Source of the DNA: Desulfosudis oleivorans
GTDB lineage: Bacteria > Desulfobacterota > Desulfobacteria > Desulfobacterales > SURF-7
Reading direction: 5' to 3'
NCBI GenBank assembly: GCA_020723305.1
Contig: DYJC01000001.1
Location: forward strand, 62,001 to 126,000
DNA length: 64,000 nucleotides
The notes under the pieces are model-generated. The model worked only from the letters and a program-made list of their open reading frames with translations. It ran no database searches and was not told the DNA's origin. This document shows positions 8,886 through 17,757 of the stretch, one piece after another. A program made the translations under genes and the position numbers. The first letter of the stretch is position 1; the number at the start of each line of letters is the position of its first letter.

Positions 8886-9105
8886 GATATACCTCCTTAT
8901 GTAAATGGTCCTCCAGAAACGGCTAAAACACACACTCCTGGCAAAAAAAGGTATTTGATCCATCACTCAGAGTGAAAGCATCTGACAAGGGAAAAACAGC
9001 GGGGAAGAATGAGTACGGGGATGAATAGTAATGCAGACGAGATCGAGGGCTATTTTCGCATTCTCGTAAATGGTTATTGTATACGTATTTTACTTTGGCT
9101 CAATC

Positions 9106-9121
9106 TTGAAGTCAACTTCAA
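9106..9121. other. 16-bp palindrome between the two PilZ genes
   Basis: TTGAAGT, a two-base CA spacer, then ACTTCAA, a perfect dyad. It lies 32 bp downstream of the stop of the 9153-9560 gene and about 220 bp upstream of the 8885 start. It could be a weak terminator or an operator for the next PilZ gene. Nothing else recognisable lies in 8886-9152. Confidence 0.35.
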
Positions 9122-9152
9122 ATTCTATTAAAATCCGGCATCCTGTTTTTTA

Positions 9153-9560
9153 TTAACCAAATGACATAAAACGTTTATCTTGCAAGTAACCGCTATCTTG
9201 TTTTGGAATAAAACAGGATAGTTTTGAACGCTGCTGGGAAGTCAGTTCATCAAATTGCAGCCCACATCGTTTAAACGAACTCTGTTCAACAGATTCATTC
9301 AAGTGGACCTGGATATCCGACACAATACTGACAGGAAGATTATCAATATAAAAATCGTCATCTGCCAATAAAATATCAACCGCAATTTTTTTGGTAAATT
9401 CTTTCCCGCTGATATAGTAAAAAGAGATCCCGCCCATACTCATATCGACAATCTGCCCGAGTTTGAAACTGGGATTCTTAACAATTGCAAAGGTATCTGA
9501 TGGAACTTTAAATCGTTTGTGCTGTCTGCGGTCATGGAGTTGTTTCTTTTTTGATTTCAT
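9153..9560 (-). CDS. PilZ domain protein
   Basis: A 135-residue single-domain PilZ protein, a probable c-di-GMP effector. The N-terminal tail is very basic (KKKQLHDRRQHKRFKVPSD), and the arginine motif is RFKVP rather than RxxxR. The second motif, DMSMGG, is canonical. The barrel end is CGLQFDELTSQQR. ATG 9560 is preceded by GGGAG. It is transcribed in the same direction as the PilZ gene at 8562-8885 but separated from it by 267 bp. Confidence 0.8.
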   Translation of the reverse strand: MKSKKKQLHDRRQHKRFKVPSDTFAIVKNPSFKLGQIVDMSMGGISFYYISGKEFTKKIAVDILLADDDFYIDNLPVSIVSDIQVHLNESVEQSSFKRCGLQFDELTSQQRSKLSCFIPKQDSGYLQDKRFMSFG

Positions 9561-9799
9561 GTTGATGCTCCCTTATGGTTGATATGAAAAAACAAAAAGC
9601 ACGCGCAAGCTTTTCTGAACAGAAAGATACAAAAAATGTCTGTTTCAGGGACATTTTTAAAAAAGTATCGAATAGATTTTATAGCAATTGAGTATTTCTG
9701 ATGGAGTGCAGTAGTTTAAAGTAGTTGTCATACTATTCTATTTCAAAAAAAAATTCAAGCAAAAAATATGACCGCTATAACTAGTCCGGCTAAATTCCC

Positions 9800-10450
9800 T
9801 TAGAATGGCCATAAGCAACAACGGCCTCTATCATTCAATCTTTTTTCGCAGGAGGCCAGTTGGAAAGAATAAATTTTAGCTTTTTGTTCTACATCACGGG
9901 CAATCTTTTTTAAGTAGTTATTGTTCTGATAGGTCTTGCGCAAGAAGCCGCCCTGCCCTTCATGATAGGCAAGATACATATTATAAGTATCATTTATGGC
10001 GATTTTGCACTGATTGTGACTTTTCAGGCAATACCAGCCGATAAAATCGATAGCATCCCCGAAATCATCCCGATCCGCTCCCCAGTTCCCTGTTTCCTGC
10101 TGATATTTTTCCCATGTTCCATCAAGGGCCTGTGAATAACCGTATGCGCTCGAAGGACGAGGCCCTGGTAAAACAAATAAGCAGGTGGTTCTGGGTGGTC
10201 TTGCATCTGCTTGATATTTCGATTCCTTATGCATAATTGCCATTAAAACAGGAATCGGAATTCGCCACTTTTCAAAAGACTTTTTTGCCTCTTTATACCA
10301 GTATTCATTTTCAATAAAAACAGTGCAGATATTATCCGGATCTGTTGGGATTGTGTTCCGGCCTGCGCAACCCCACAGCCAGGTACAGCAAAAAATGAAA
10401 ACACACATTTTCAGCAAAAGGTTATTGTTGAAAACAATTACGAATTTCAT
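9800..10450 (-). CDS. Lytic-transglycosylase-like lipoprotein
   Basis: A 216-residue protein with an N-terminal hydrophobic stretch ending in a lipobox-like WLWGC (Cys about residue 28), so it is probably a lipoprotein. The body resembles SLT-type lytic transglycosylases, which cleave peptidoglycan glycan strands. MAIMHKESKYQADARPP carries the catalytic Glu position, followed by SAYGYSQALDGTW and a YNMYLAYHEGQGG segment. It lies 27 bp downstream of the histidine-kinase-like gene at 10478-11281 and is probably co-transcribed with it. Confidence 0.8.
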   Translation of the reverse strand: MKFVIVFNNNLLLKMCVFIFCCTWLWGCAGRNTIPTDPDNICTVFIENEYWYKEAKKSFEKWRIPIPVLMAIMHKESKYQADARPPRTTCLFVLPGPRPSSAYGYSQALDGTWEKYQQETGNWGADRDDFGDAIDFIGWYCLKSHNQCKIAINDTYNMYLAYHEGQGGFLRKTYQNNNYLKKIARDVEQKAKIYSFQLASCEKRLNDRGRCCLWPF

Positions 10451-10477
10451 TTTTTTGTCATCTTCAGTTAAGACAAC

Positions 10478-11281
10478 CTAATCCACGGGCAAAAATACTC
10501 GAAAAATCGTACCTTTTTGCTTGCTGCTTTCCAGTTCAATAAATCCATTCAATGCATCGACAATACTTTGTACAATGGCAAGACCCATACCATACCCTGA
10601 ACCGGTTCGATTTGTGGTGAAATAAGGATCAAAAATTCGATCCCGGATATCCTCATCAATTCCTTTTCCAGTGTCTGAAACGGTCAAACAAAAGTAGGCC
10701 CCTCTATGCAGCGAACGGTGATTGTTTTTCGCTCCGATTGTTAGGGTCTCAAGAGCAACCGATAGTATCCCTCCTTTTTCAAGCATGGCATTACAGGCAT
10801 TGGTACAGAGGTTAACCACGATCTGTTGAATCTGCTTTGGATTTGCCTTAACATTTTCTGCATCAACCATAATGTTGCTCTGCAGCGCAATCTGTTTTGG
10901 CAAGGATTTTTGAAATCGATTCAAGATATCTTTTACAAATCCTCCGATTTGAAAAGTTTTCTGCTCCATCTCCTTCTGCCTGCTGAAAACCTGTAAATCG
11001 TTAATAAGGTCCTTTGCTCTTTCAGCAGCTTCCATCGAATGTTTTAAATTTTTTTTGACGGAAGAATCCTTTGGACTGTCAAGCAGTGCCATCTCAACAT
11101 ATCCCATGATTGCAGTCAGAATTTCATTAAATTCCTGAGCAATGCCCGATGCCAGCGTGTCTAATGCAGCCACCTTCCGTTCAACAGACATTATTTTTGA
11201 TTGTTTTTTTTGCAATTTACCCCCTATTGACTTTTTTCTGATAGACTTTCCGGATACATTTTTTGACATCCCTTTGCTCAT
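10478..11281 (-). CDS. Histidine-kinase-like protein lacking the phospho-accepting histidine
   Basis: 267 residues, with a short basic N-terminus, a dimerisation helix pair (about 35-105) and a complete HATPase_c domain. The nucleotide-binding motifs are intact: N-box QQIVVNLCTNACNAM, DTGKGID and GYGMGLAIV. In the H-box, where this kinase group normally reads GIAHDFNN, the sequence is GIAQEFNE, so residue 49 is Gln (codon CAG) instead of His. No nearby His can replace it. There is no sensor or transmembrane domain. It is either a kinase that does not autophosphorylate in the usual way or a regulatory pseudokinase. The lytic-transglycosylase-like gene follows 27 bp later. Confidence 0.85.
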   Translation of the reverse strand: MSKGMSKNVSGKSIRKKSIGGKLQKKQSKIMSVERKVAALDTLASGIAQEFNEILTAIMGYVEMALLDSPKDSSVKKNLKHSMEAAERAKDLINDLQVFSRQKEMEQKTFQIGGFVKDILNRFQKSLPKQIALQSNIMVDAENVKANPKQIQQIVVNLCTNACNAMLEKGGILSVALETLTIGAKNNHRSLHRGAYFCLTVSDTGKGIDEDIRDRIFDPYFTTNRTGSGYGMGLAIVQSIVDALNGFIELESSKQKGTIFRVFLPVD

Positions 11282-11464
11282 CTGATTATCCTCCGGATAT
11301 AAATTCGTATAAATGCGACAATGGTGGTATCTCTTGAACAGCTCGCCATATTTTGAATCACATCAGTATGGGATTGGACTACCTATATCCTAATCATATT
11401 CATTATTCAAGTAGTTAGTGGCTGATAATAAAAGTGAATCACGGGTTCCTTTTTCATACACAGA

Positions 11465-12280
11465 TCATTCTCCTGTAAAAGTCGGAATTCTTTTATCCAG
11501 CATTGCGTTTACAGCTTCCATATGGTCTTTTGTGTGATGGCACAATGCCTGGAGGGATGCGGATTGTTCAAGCAGATGAGGAAGGGTCAGGTATTGCCCC
11601 ATATACAGAAGCCGTTTTGCCATCCTCAAGGCTTCAGGAGGTTTGGATGCAATTTTTTGCGCCAGACCCATCGCAGTCTCCATGAGCGATTCATGTTCAA
11701 CACAATAATTGACAAGACCCATATCCAAAGCTTCCTCTCCCTTGATCAATTCACCTGTAAAGGTCATCTCACAGGCTTTTGCCATTCCAACTGCTCTTGG
11801 CAAAAAATAGGCTCCACCGTCACCTGGAATGAGTCCGAGGTTCAGAAATGTCTCCCCAAACAGCGCCTTTTTCGATGCAACCCTCATATCACACATCAGG
11901 GCCAGATCACATCCAGCCCCAATAGCTGCCCCGTTTACAGCTGCGATTGTGGGCACTTCAATGGTATGGACTGCAAGGGGAATTCTCTGAACATTTTTTC
12001 TGTATCTTTCCATCAATTTTGCAGGAGATCCCTGAAACATACTCTCTCTTGCCGCCATATCTTTTATGTTCCCGCCGGCAGAAAATGCAGGGTCCTTCCC
12101 GGTGATGATTAACACCTTGACGTTGAGATCATGATTGATCAGGTTACAGGCTATCTCCATTTCTGCGATCATTTCTGCGCTTGTAATCACGTTTCGTGTT
12201 TCAGGACGGTTTAAAATCAATGTGGCGATTCCCTTGTCCACGGTGAAAAGAATTTCCTTGAAAGTTCTGGGTATTTCCAT
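11465..12280 (-). CDS. Crotonase-superfamily protein (isomerase-like active site)
   Basis: 271 residues of the enoyl-CoA hydratase/isomerase superfamily. The oxyanion-hole segments are present (FSAGGNIKDMA near 67-76; AAVNGAAIGAGCDLALMCD near 113-131). Both glutamates of true enoyl-CoA hydratases (rat E144 and E164) are missing: the aligned residues are Asp125 and Phe145 (GCDLAL and FGETFLNLGLIPGDGG). That pattern is more like PaaG-type isomerases or other crotonases than hydratases. The YjbQ-like gene lies 75 bp upstream on the same strand. Substrate unknown. Confidence 0.85.
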   Translation of the reverse strand: MEIPRTFKEILFTVDKGIATLILNRPETRNVITSAEMIAEMEIACNLINHDLNVKVLIITGKDPAFSAGGNIKDMAARESMFQGSPAKLMERYRKNVQRIPLAVHTIEVPTIAAVNGAAIGAGCDLALMCDMRVASKKALFGETFLNLGLIPGDGGAYFLPRAVGMAKACEMTFTGELIKGEEALDMGLVNYCVEHESLMETAMGLAQKIASKPPEALRMAKRLLYMGQYLTLPHLLEQSASLQALCHHTKDHMEAVNAMLDKRIPTFTGE

Positions 12281-12355
12281 GTTTGTTACTCCAATCTGTT
12301 TTGATTATGGATGTCAGGGGGCTTTTTGTCTCTTCAGCCAATGCCCGAATCTTTG

Positions 12356-12772
12356 TTACTCTCCAATAATTTTTACCAGGACTCTTTTCCGTCTTTTGCC
12401 ATCAAATTCACCATAGAAAATCTGCTCCCATGTTCCGAAATCAAGATGTCCATCGGTTATGGCTACGACAACCTCCCGCCCCATGATCTGTCTCTTCATG
12501 TGAGCATCTGCATTATCTTCCCCTACATTGTGGCGATATTGAGTTACAGGCGCATGGGGAGCAAGCTTTTCAAGCCAAACCTCATAATCATGGTGCAGAC
12601 CGGATTCATCATCATTTATAAAAACAGATGCAGTAATATGCATGGCATTTACCAGAACCAACCCCTCTTTGACCCCGCTTTCTTTGATACAGGTTTCCAC
12701 TTCCGGCGTGATATTGATAAAAGCCCGCCTGGTCGGAACCTGAAACCAAAGCTCTTTCCGATAGCTTCTCAT
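12356..12772 (-). CDS. yjbQ: YjbQ family protein (UPF0047, secondary thiamine-phosphate synthase type)
   Basis: 138 residues matching the whole YjbQ/UPF0047 family, whose members show weak thiamine-phosphate synthase activity but whose main role is unclear. Visible family features are [34 protein letters not shown], the [15 protein letters not shown] segment with conserved His/Asp residues, and [13 protein letters not shown] near the end. ATG 12772 is preceded by GGAGG; a longer frame from 12796 has no such site. It is co-directional with the crotonase gene downstream. Confidence 0.88.
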   Translation of the reverse strand: MRSYRKELWFQVPTRRAFINITPEVETCIKESGVKEGLVLVNAMHITASVFINDDESGLHHDYEVWLEKLAPHAPVTQYRHNVGEDNADAHMKRQIMGREVVVAITDGHLDFGTWEQIFYGEFDGKRRKRVLVKIIGE

Positions 12773-12996
12773 GGCACCTCCGTAACAAAACTGCAAAATG
12801 TCTCTTGAAATTGTGTAAAATGAGCCCTATGCTGAATAGTATACAATTGATTCAAAATATGGTAAGTTTTATTCATGTAATTAGTTATATCGGGATTGCG
12901 GATATTCTAAAATCTTGCTAATCAAAACTTAATTTTCTGTCTTATATGCCAAAAACAGAACAAAAAGCAACTTGCACGTCTGGAGGATTCGAAAGA

Positions 12997-14124
12997 ATGA
13001 AGACCATAATCAATGTCGCAACCATAATGATGTTGTTATCTTTATTACCTGGATTTGCGTTTTCCGAAGAAAAAAAAGTTGTCACGGAAGGAATCAGTGT
13101 AATCTCAAAGGCAGATGCAATCCGTCAGGCCCAGCGGGCAGCAGTTGAAGAAGGCGTCGGAGTGTTCATTCATTCGGAAACAGAATCCTCAAACTATGTA
13201 CTTCAAAAAGACAAAATTTTGGCCAGAACCAGCGGCTATGTGACCAGTTATAAAGTGATAGAGGAATCCAGCAAACAGAATGATTTCTTTGTAAAAATTG
13301 AAGCGACTGTCTCTCTGGACAAAATCAAAGATGACCTCATGGCCATGAAAATTCTTCTTGAAAGCATGGAGCGCCCAAAACTGATGGTGCTGATCGAAGA
13401 GGACTATATTGATATGACAAAACCCAACATGCGAATAGCGGAAACAGAACTCAATTCGCAGCTTGCAGCCAAGGGGTTTGAGCTGGTCGACAAAGCCCAG
13501 GTGGAGGAAGTGAAAGAGCAGAATAAAGCAAGACAGGCTTTGGCAGGAAACGTTGATGCAGCATCCAGCCTGGGATTGATGTTCGGCGCTCAATATGTGA
13601 TTATCGGAAAAGCAGTAGCCCAGGACGTTGGAGAAGCCATTGCCGGAACAGGTCTGAGATCGGTTCAGGCCAGTCTGCAATTGAAAGTCATTCAGTCACA
13701 GAGCGGGATTCTTCTGGGTTCTGTTGTCAAAAACGGAGTTTCAGCTCATATCAGTCCACTCACAGGCGCAACCGTTGCATTAAAAAATACAGTGGGAAAA
13801 GCTACTGATGGATATCTTGTGGATACCATCACCAATTCCTTTCAGGATTATTTGAACAACGGCGCCCCGATGAAACTGCATATATCCGGTGTCAAGTCAT
13901 TTCAGCAATATAAAACAATCACAGAAGAAATCGAGACCATCAAAACCATTGTCTCCAGTAAAAAAGAAGGATGGAACAAGGCAGGAGGTTTACTGGTACT
14001 TGATCTTCGGTTCAAGGGAACCAGTGAAGAACTGGCAGGACAGATCGATGGACGGAAATTCGGGAAAAACAAGATCGAGGTCGTTGATTTCGCTCCGGAC
14101 CGTGTGGATTGTTCCTTTCGTTGA
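12997..14124 (+). CDS. Exported FlgT/LPP20-like protein
   Basis: 375 residues with a clear signal peptide (hydrophobic core at 7-20, cleavage near FAFS-EE). The first 100 residues of the mature protein match the flagellar assembly protein T N-terminal/LPP20-like pattern: KADAIRQAQRAAVEEGVGVF, a GYVTSYKVI segment and KIEATVSL. The rest resembles the middle FlgT-like domain (LGLMFGAQYVIIGKAVAQD). FlgT in vibrios forms the H-ring of the flagellar motor; here the role is only suggested, since no flagellar structural genes are adjacent. ATG 12997 is preceded by GGAGG; the frame continues upstream to 12946 without a better start. Confidence 0.75.
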   Translation: MKTIINVATIMMLLSLLPGFAFSEEKKVVTEGISVISKADAIRQAQRAAVEEGVGVFIHSETESSNYVLQKDKILARTSGYVTSYKVIEESSKQNDFFVKIEATVSLDKIKDDLMAMKILLESMERPKLMVLIEEDYIDMTKPNMRIAETELNSQLAAKGFELVDKAQVEEVKEQNKARQALAGNVDAASSLGLMFGAQYVIIGKAVAQDVGEAIAGTGLRSVQASLQLKVIQSQSGILLGSVVKNGVSAHISPLTGATVALKNTVGKATDGYLVDTITNSFQDYLNNGAPMKLHISGVKSFQQYKTITEEIETIKTIVSSKKEGWNKAGGLLVLDLRFKGTSEELAGQIDGRKFGKNKIEVVDFAPDRVDCSFR

Positions 14125-14154
14125 AATGATTATTCAATCGTAACCGCTACTCGT

Positions 14155-14180
14155 ATACCCCCGTTTCACGACGGGGGTAT
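14155..14180 (+). terminator. GC-rich hairpin between convergent genes
   Basis: A perfect 10-bp stem (ATACCCCCGT paired with ACGGGGGTAT) with the six-base loop TTCACG, 31 bp after the stop of the FlgT-like gene and 45 bp before the 3' end of hmcF. On the plus strand a short T5 run follows ten bases later, so this is an imperfect terminator for the FlgT-like gene. It may also block read-through from the opposing hmc operon. Confidence 0.6.
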
Positions 14181-14224
14181 TATCCTAGTGTTTTTACAGT
14201 GAACGGTTTTAATCAGAAATACTA

Positions 14225-15607
14225 TTATTCTTCTCCTTTCAGATGCTCAGGAACAATAACCATACCCAACAACAAAGGTTTTATGAAAGACCATCGGATA
14301 CCGATCTTATAGGTTTCCTCAAGATCCCGAATCGCATCCCAGCAGTTATGGCAAGGAGTGATAACCAGTTTTGCTCCCGTCTCCAGAATCTGATCGCGTT
14401 TAACCTTCTGTCCGATATTTCGTTGTTCACGGTATCGCCCGATACCATTTAACCCGCCGCCACCACCGCAGCAAAAGTTGTGTTCTCCACAGGGTTTCAT
14501 TTCCCTGAAATCCTCAGCAATATAACCCATGATATCCCGGGCATCTTTTCGTAATCCTGCATTTCGAATATAATTACAAGAATCCTGATAGGTTACCGGT
14601 TCTTTAATTTTTTTGACCGGATCAATTTTCAGCTTGCCGGTTCGCAATGCATCCGCAACCCATTCAACATAATGTAAGGTTTCGACAGGAGGCTTACCGG
14701 ACTGTTGTCCTGTCCAATAAGGCCCTTCAATCACCGTTGCCCGATAAGCATGCCCGCATTCCGTGACAACCATCTTTCTGGGCTTCAGTCTTTCAATCGC
14801 ATCGTAAACCGATTTTACCTGAAGCCGACTCCCTTCCCAATCACCTGCAAACATGGCAAGGCTGGTTTCTTCCCAGCCCTCACTGGGCACTGTCCAATTT
14901 TCACCGGCAATATGAAACAGAATTGCCGCATCGCCAAGATCCTCCGGATAATGTTTGGGTTCCCGCGCATTGACTGTATAGATAATATCCGCATTTTCCT
15001 TATCAATCGGAATCTCCAGTTTCGGCCACTCATCCTGATTTTCTTCCACCATCCATTCACATGTATCCACCCAGTCTTCGGTTGTAATATCCATCTGCGC
15101 ACGATAGATTCGATGCATACCAGACCCGATTTTCATTTCCCAAGGTACAAATCCCTGCGAAAAACATACTCCTCGCAGGTAGCTGAACATGACACCCATA
15201 TCAATGCCAAATGGACAATACATCCCACACCGGTTACAACAGGTACATTTTCCCCAGGCCGTATCCATGGCATAACGCATTAATGCATTATCCACATCCC
15301 CTTTCCGCTTCACAATCTCCCCCAGGGTTGATTGTATTTTATATGAAGGGACCTGCTTGGGGTCTTTATGGTTGGAAAGGTAGAAAAAACAACTATCCGC
15401 ACACAATCCACAATGGGCGCAGATTTCAAGCCAAGTGCGCATTCGGGACTTGAGTGTTTTCCGGATAATGTCCCGCAAAACTTCCTGGTCGATATCCAGC
15501 TTTTCCATCTCCTTATAATATAAAGTTCCGCGTGTATCGGCCAGAAGCGCATGAAGCTGCTCCTTGGTATTCACAGGTTGTTTGTTGCAAAGAGTTCCTT
15601 CAGGCAT
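14225..15607 (-). CDS. hmcF: HmcF-like iron-sulfur protein (HdrD-like, CCG domain)
   Basis: 460-residue cytoplasmic iron-sulfur subunit of the Hmc transmembrane redox complex, related to the HdrD subunit of heterodisulfide reductase. Two [4Fe-4S] motifs are visible ([11 protein letters not shown] near 61 and [13 protein letters not shown] near 119). They are followed by the CCG-type cysteine motifs CNYIRNAG and [14 protein letters not shown] near the C-terminus, which in relatives hold a non-cubane cluster. It is the last gene of hmcABCDEF and starts 35 bp after hmcE, with AAGGAA upstream. By analogy with Desulfovibrio it links membrane electron flow to a cytoplasmic partner. Confidence 0.92.
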   Translation of the reverse strand: MPEGTLCNKQPVNTKEQLHALLADTRGTLYYKEMEKLDIDQEVLRDIIRKTLKSRMRTWLEICAHCGLCADSCFFYLSNHKDPKQVPSYKIQSTLGEIVKRKGDVDNALMRYAMDTAWGKCTCCNRCGMYCPFGIDMGVMFSYLRGVCFSQGFVPWEMKIGSGMHRIYRAQMDITTEDWVDTCEWMVEENQDEWPKLEIPIDKENADIIYTVNAREPKHYPEDLGDAAILFHIAGENWTVPSEGWEETSLAMFAGDWEGSRLQVKSVYDAIERLKPRKMVVTECGHAYRATVIEGPYWTGQQSGKPPVETLHYVEWVADALRTGKLKIDPVKKIKEPVTYQDSCNYIRNAGLRKDARDIMGYIAEDFREMKPCGEHNFCCGGGGGLNGIGRYREQRNIGQKVKRDQILETGAKLVITPCHNCWDAIRDLEETYKIGIRWSFIKPLLLGMVIVPEHLKGEE

Positions 15608-15642
15608 ATTGGTTTCCTTAATGAATATTGATTAACAGTCAA

Positions 15643-16326
15643 CTACCAAGTAATACCGCCTCCCTTCATCCCCCCACGTTTTATGCCGAAATCCATACCA
15701 AGTTGCGCACGTGACATAAAAAAAAGGATGATATGAGAAAGCTTTGTAAATGGTACGGCAATCAGCCAGATTTCACCGCTGATGATGTGCGTAATCAGCC
15801 AAAAATTGTATGGCGGAACCTGTGTATGAGCCAAAAAACCGGTTAGAAATGGAAGAATCGAGATACAAAGCAATAAAATATCATATGAAGTAGTTAAAAT
15901 CCGTACCTCAGGCAGGGAAAATCTTCTCAACAGAAGAAACAGGGCTGATACCAGTACAGCTATTGTCAACATATCTGCTGTAGTTTCCGAAATGGTGAAT
16001 AAACTGATACCCCACCGTTCCTGGAGTAATATATTATGCCCCAGGAGAAAAACAGGAGTGATCAGAAGGCCTGCATGAAACGTGAACACCAGGATTGTAA
16101 ATCCCGGATTATTCCGCCAGCTTTGTGAGCCAAAAGGAATGATCCAAAAAAAGATTGATTTGATTGCGCCCCTGATTCCATAAGAAACATTTTTCGTATA
16201 GGTAACCCTGTCCAGTCTCCAATCAAGGCCTTTGATATACATGATGGATCGAAGCAGAATGCCGATGAAGAAAATCAGGAAGGAAAGCCAGGCCATCGGG
16301 CCTGTCACAATATTATACATATCCAT
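15643..16326 (-). CDS. hmcE: HmcE-like membrane cytochrome b subunit
   Basis: 227 residues with about five transmembrane helices (near 10-30, 65-90, 95-115, 125-145 and 155-180). It resembles NarI/DsrM-type di-haem cytochrome b subunits of respiratory complexes. Histidines in hydrophobic segments (FHAGLLITPVF, HIISGEIW) are candidate haem b ligands. It lies between hmcD and hmcF in the order known from Desulfovibrio. The start ATG 16326 is preceded by GAGGAG. As part of the Hmc complex it would exchange electrons with the menaquinone pool or pass them towards HmcF. Confidence 0.88.
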   Translation of the reverse strand: MDMYNIVTGPMAWLSFLIFFIGILLRSIMYIKGLDWRLDRVTYTKNVSYGIRGAIKSIFFWIIPFGSQSWRNNPGFTILVFTFHAGLLITPVFLLGHNILLQERWGISLFTISETTADMLTIAVLVSALFLLLRRFSLPEVRILTTSYDILLLCISILPFLTGFLAHTQVPPYNFWLITHIISGEIWLIAVPFTKLSHIILFFMSRAQLGMDFGIKRGGMKGGGITW

Positions 16327-16341
16327 CTCCTCAAGAATTGA

Positions 16342-16476
16342 TTACTGATCATCATCTCTTGCTGTTAAAAAAAACCAGAATCCGAATAATCCCAACAGTG
16401 ACAAAAGCATTATCAAATAGGTTACACTCTCGGTGTGTAATAGAAAATGATGAAGGGTGTAGAAGGTCTCGTTCAT
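16342..16476 (-). CDS. hmcD: HmcD-like 44-residue membrane subunit
   Basis: A small frame between hmcC and hmcE that automatic calling easily misses. It reads MNETFYTLHHFLLHTES, then one transmembrane helix (about 19-37) and the polar end LTARDDDQ before TAA. The ATG at 16476 is five bases downstream of the hmcC stop, with GGAG inside the end of hmcC as a binding site; the hmcE ATG follows 15 bp after its stop. HmcD of Desulfovibrio is a similarly tiny single-helix protein in the same operon position. The identification therefore rests on position, size and topology. Confidence 0.82.
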   Translation of the reverse strand: MNETFYTLHHFLLHTESVTYLIMLLSLLGLFGFWFFLTARDDDQ

Positions 16477-16480
16477 TTGG

Positions 16481-17656
16481 TTACTGCTCCTCTCCTTTGT
16501 AATCCGGGTGTTCATAAAGTATGGGCATCCTGGTTACAATAAATCGGTAGAATAAAATGATGAGCATGACAATGAAAACGGAGATGCCGATCTCCATCCA
16601 ATGAGGGAAATATCTGTCACTGGCCGGCAAATGCCAGTTAAATGCGATGACAGATATATTCAACCTGTTTATTACAATACCAAGAACTGTCCAGGCTGCG
16701 GTAAACCGGATCAACATCAAATTTTTATCTCTAACACCCACTGCATATAAAAAACACGGCAGCGCAATAAAACCGATCATTTCAACCAAAAACCAGATTC
16801 CATATGGCGTCGTCAGCAGATTCCAATGATTGCCGGCAGCGACTCCAATTATTTTAATGGTAAAATAACCGGCAAGAACCAGTGATGCGGCTTTTCCAAA
16901 CCCTAGGGTTAACGAATCAGATTCAGAGAGATGCTCTTCATCCATTTTATCATGAAATGCTCGATGGGAAAGCATTCCTTCAAACATGACCATTGAAAGC
17001 CCTGCGATAATGCTTGAAACAAAGAAAAAAACCGGTAAATAGGGGGAATACCACAATGGGTGAAGTTTGGATGGTGCAATCAAAAACAACGCGCCAAGAG
17101 AGGACTGGTGCAGGGTTGAGAGCACAACTCCGAAAATTGTTAGAACCATTGTAAGTCTGACTGCGAGATACCGTGTTTTTTTGAACCCAAGCCATTCAAG
17201 AGGAGCTGGTGAGAATTCCAAAAACAGCACCGTCAGATACAAAGCCACACACAGACCGACCTCGAATAAAAGAGATGTCGTTCCCCAGCCCACGATAAAA
17301 GGATAGGCCAGTCTCCAGGGCCTCCCCAGATCATAATGAAGTGCAACAACGACAAAGAGATATCCCAAAAATCCGGTCAAGACTGCGGGTCGAACCGCAA
17401 AATGATACTTTTTCATTCCAAAGATATAAACCGCAGCAGATGTAACATATCCGCCTGCAGCAAGGGCAACGCCAACCAGAAGGTCAAAACCGATCCAGAT
17501 TCCCCATGGGTTGTAATCCGAAAGATTTGTAGCAGCCCCTAATCCTTTTGTAAATCGAATCGCTGTTATAATAAGCCCCATCAGAACCACCATTCCGGCA
17601 ATCACATTAAAGGGGGTCATAACTGTTTTTTTTCCTGTAATTATCTCTCCAGACAT
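16481..17656 (-). CDS. hmcC: HmcC-like NrfD-family membrane subunit
   Basis: 391 residues with about ten transmembrane helices, of the NrfD/PsrC family of quinone-interacting subunits. Family segments visible are GIWIGFDLLVGVALAAGGYV in the first quarter and HQSSLGALFLIAP midway, with FEVGLCVALYLT between. It probably works with the HmcB iron-sulfur protein at the periplasmic face and forms the proton/quinone module of the complex. ATG 17656 is preceded by GAGGAG. It lies 101 bp downstream of hmcB. Confidence 0.93.
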   Translation of the reverse strand: MSGEIITGKKTVMTPFNVIAGMVVLMGLIITAIRFTKGLGAATNLSDYNPWGIWIGFDLLVGVALAAGGYVTSAAVYIFGMKKYHFAVRPAVLTGFLGYLFVVVALHYDLGRPWRLAYPFIVGWGTTSLLFEVGLCVALYLTVLFLEFSPAPLEWLGFKKTRYLAVRLTMVLTIFGVVLSTLHQSSLGALFLIAPSKLHPLWYSPYLPVFFFVSSIIAGLSMVMFEGMLSHRAFHDKMDEEHLSESDSLTLGFGKAASLVLAGYFTIKIIGVAAGNHWNLLTTPYGIWFLVEMIGFIALPCFLYAVGVRDKNLMLIRFTAAWTVLGIVINRLNISVIAFNWHLPASDRYFPHWMEIGISVFIVMLIILFYRFIVTRMPILYEHPDYKGEEQ

Positions 17657-17757
17657 CAGGATTTCTCCTCAAATTGCGTCTTATCATCTATGGTTTTGAT
17701 TTATCATTTTTCACTTCGGAAAAGGCGTCCGCGCCCTTGGCTACCCCCTCCAGCACT

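Noticed and set aside
11522-12112. 196-codon plus-strand frame opposite the crotonase gene
   Set aside because: Shadow of the minus-strand crotonase; the translation is His/Cys-rich without family match.
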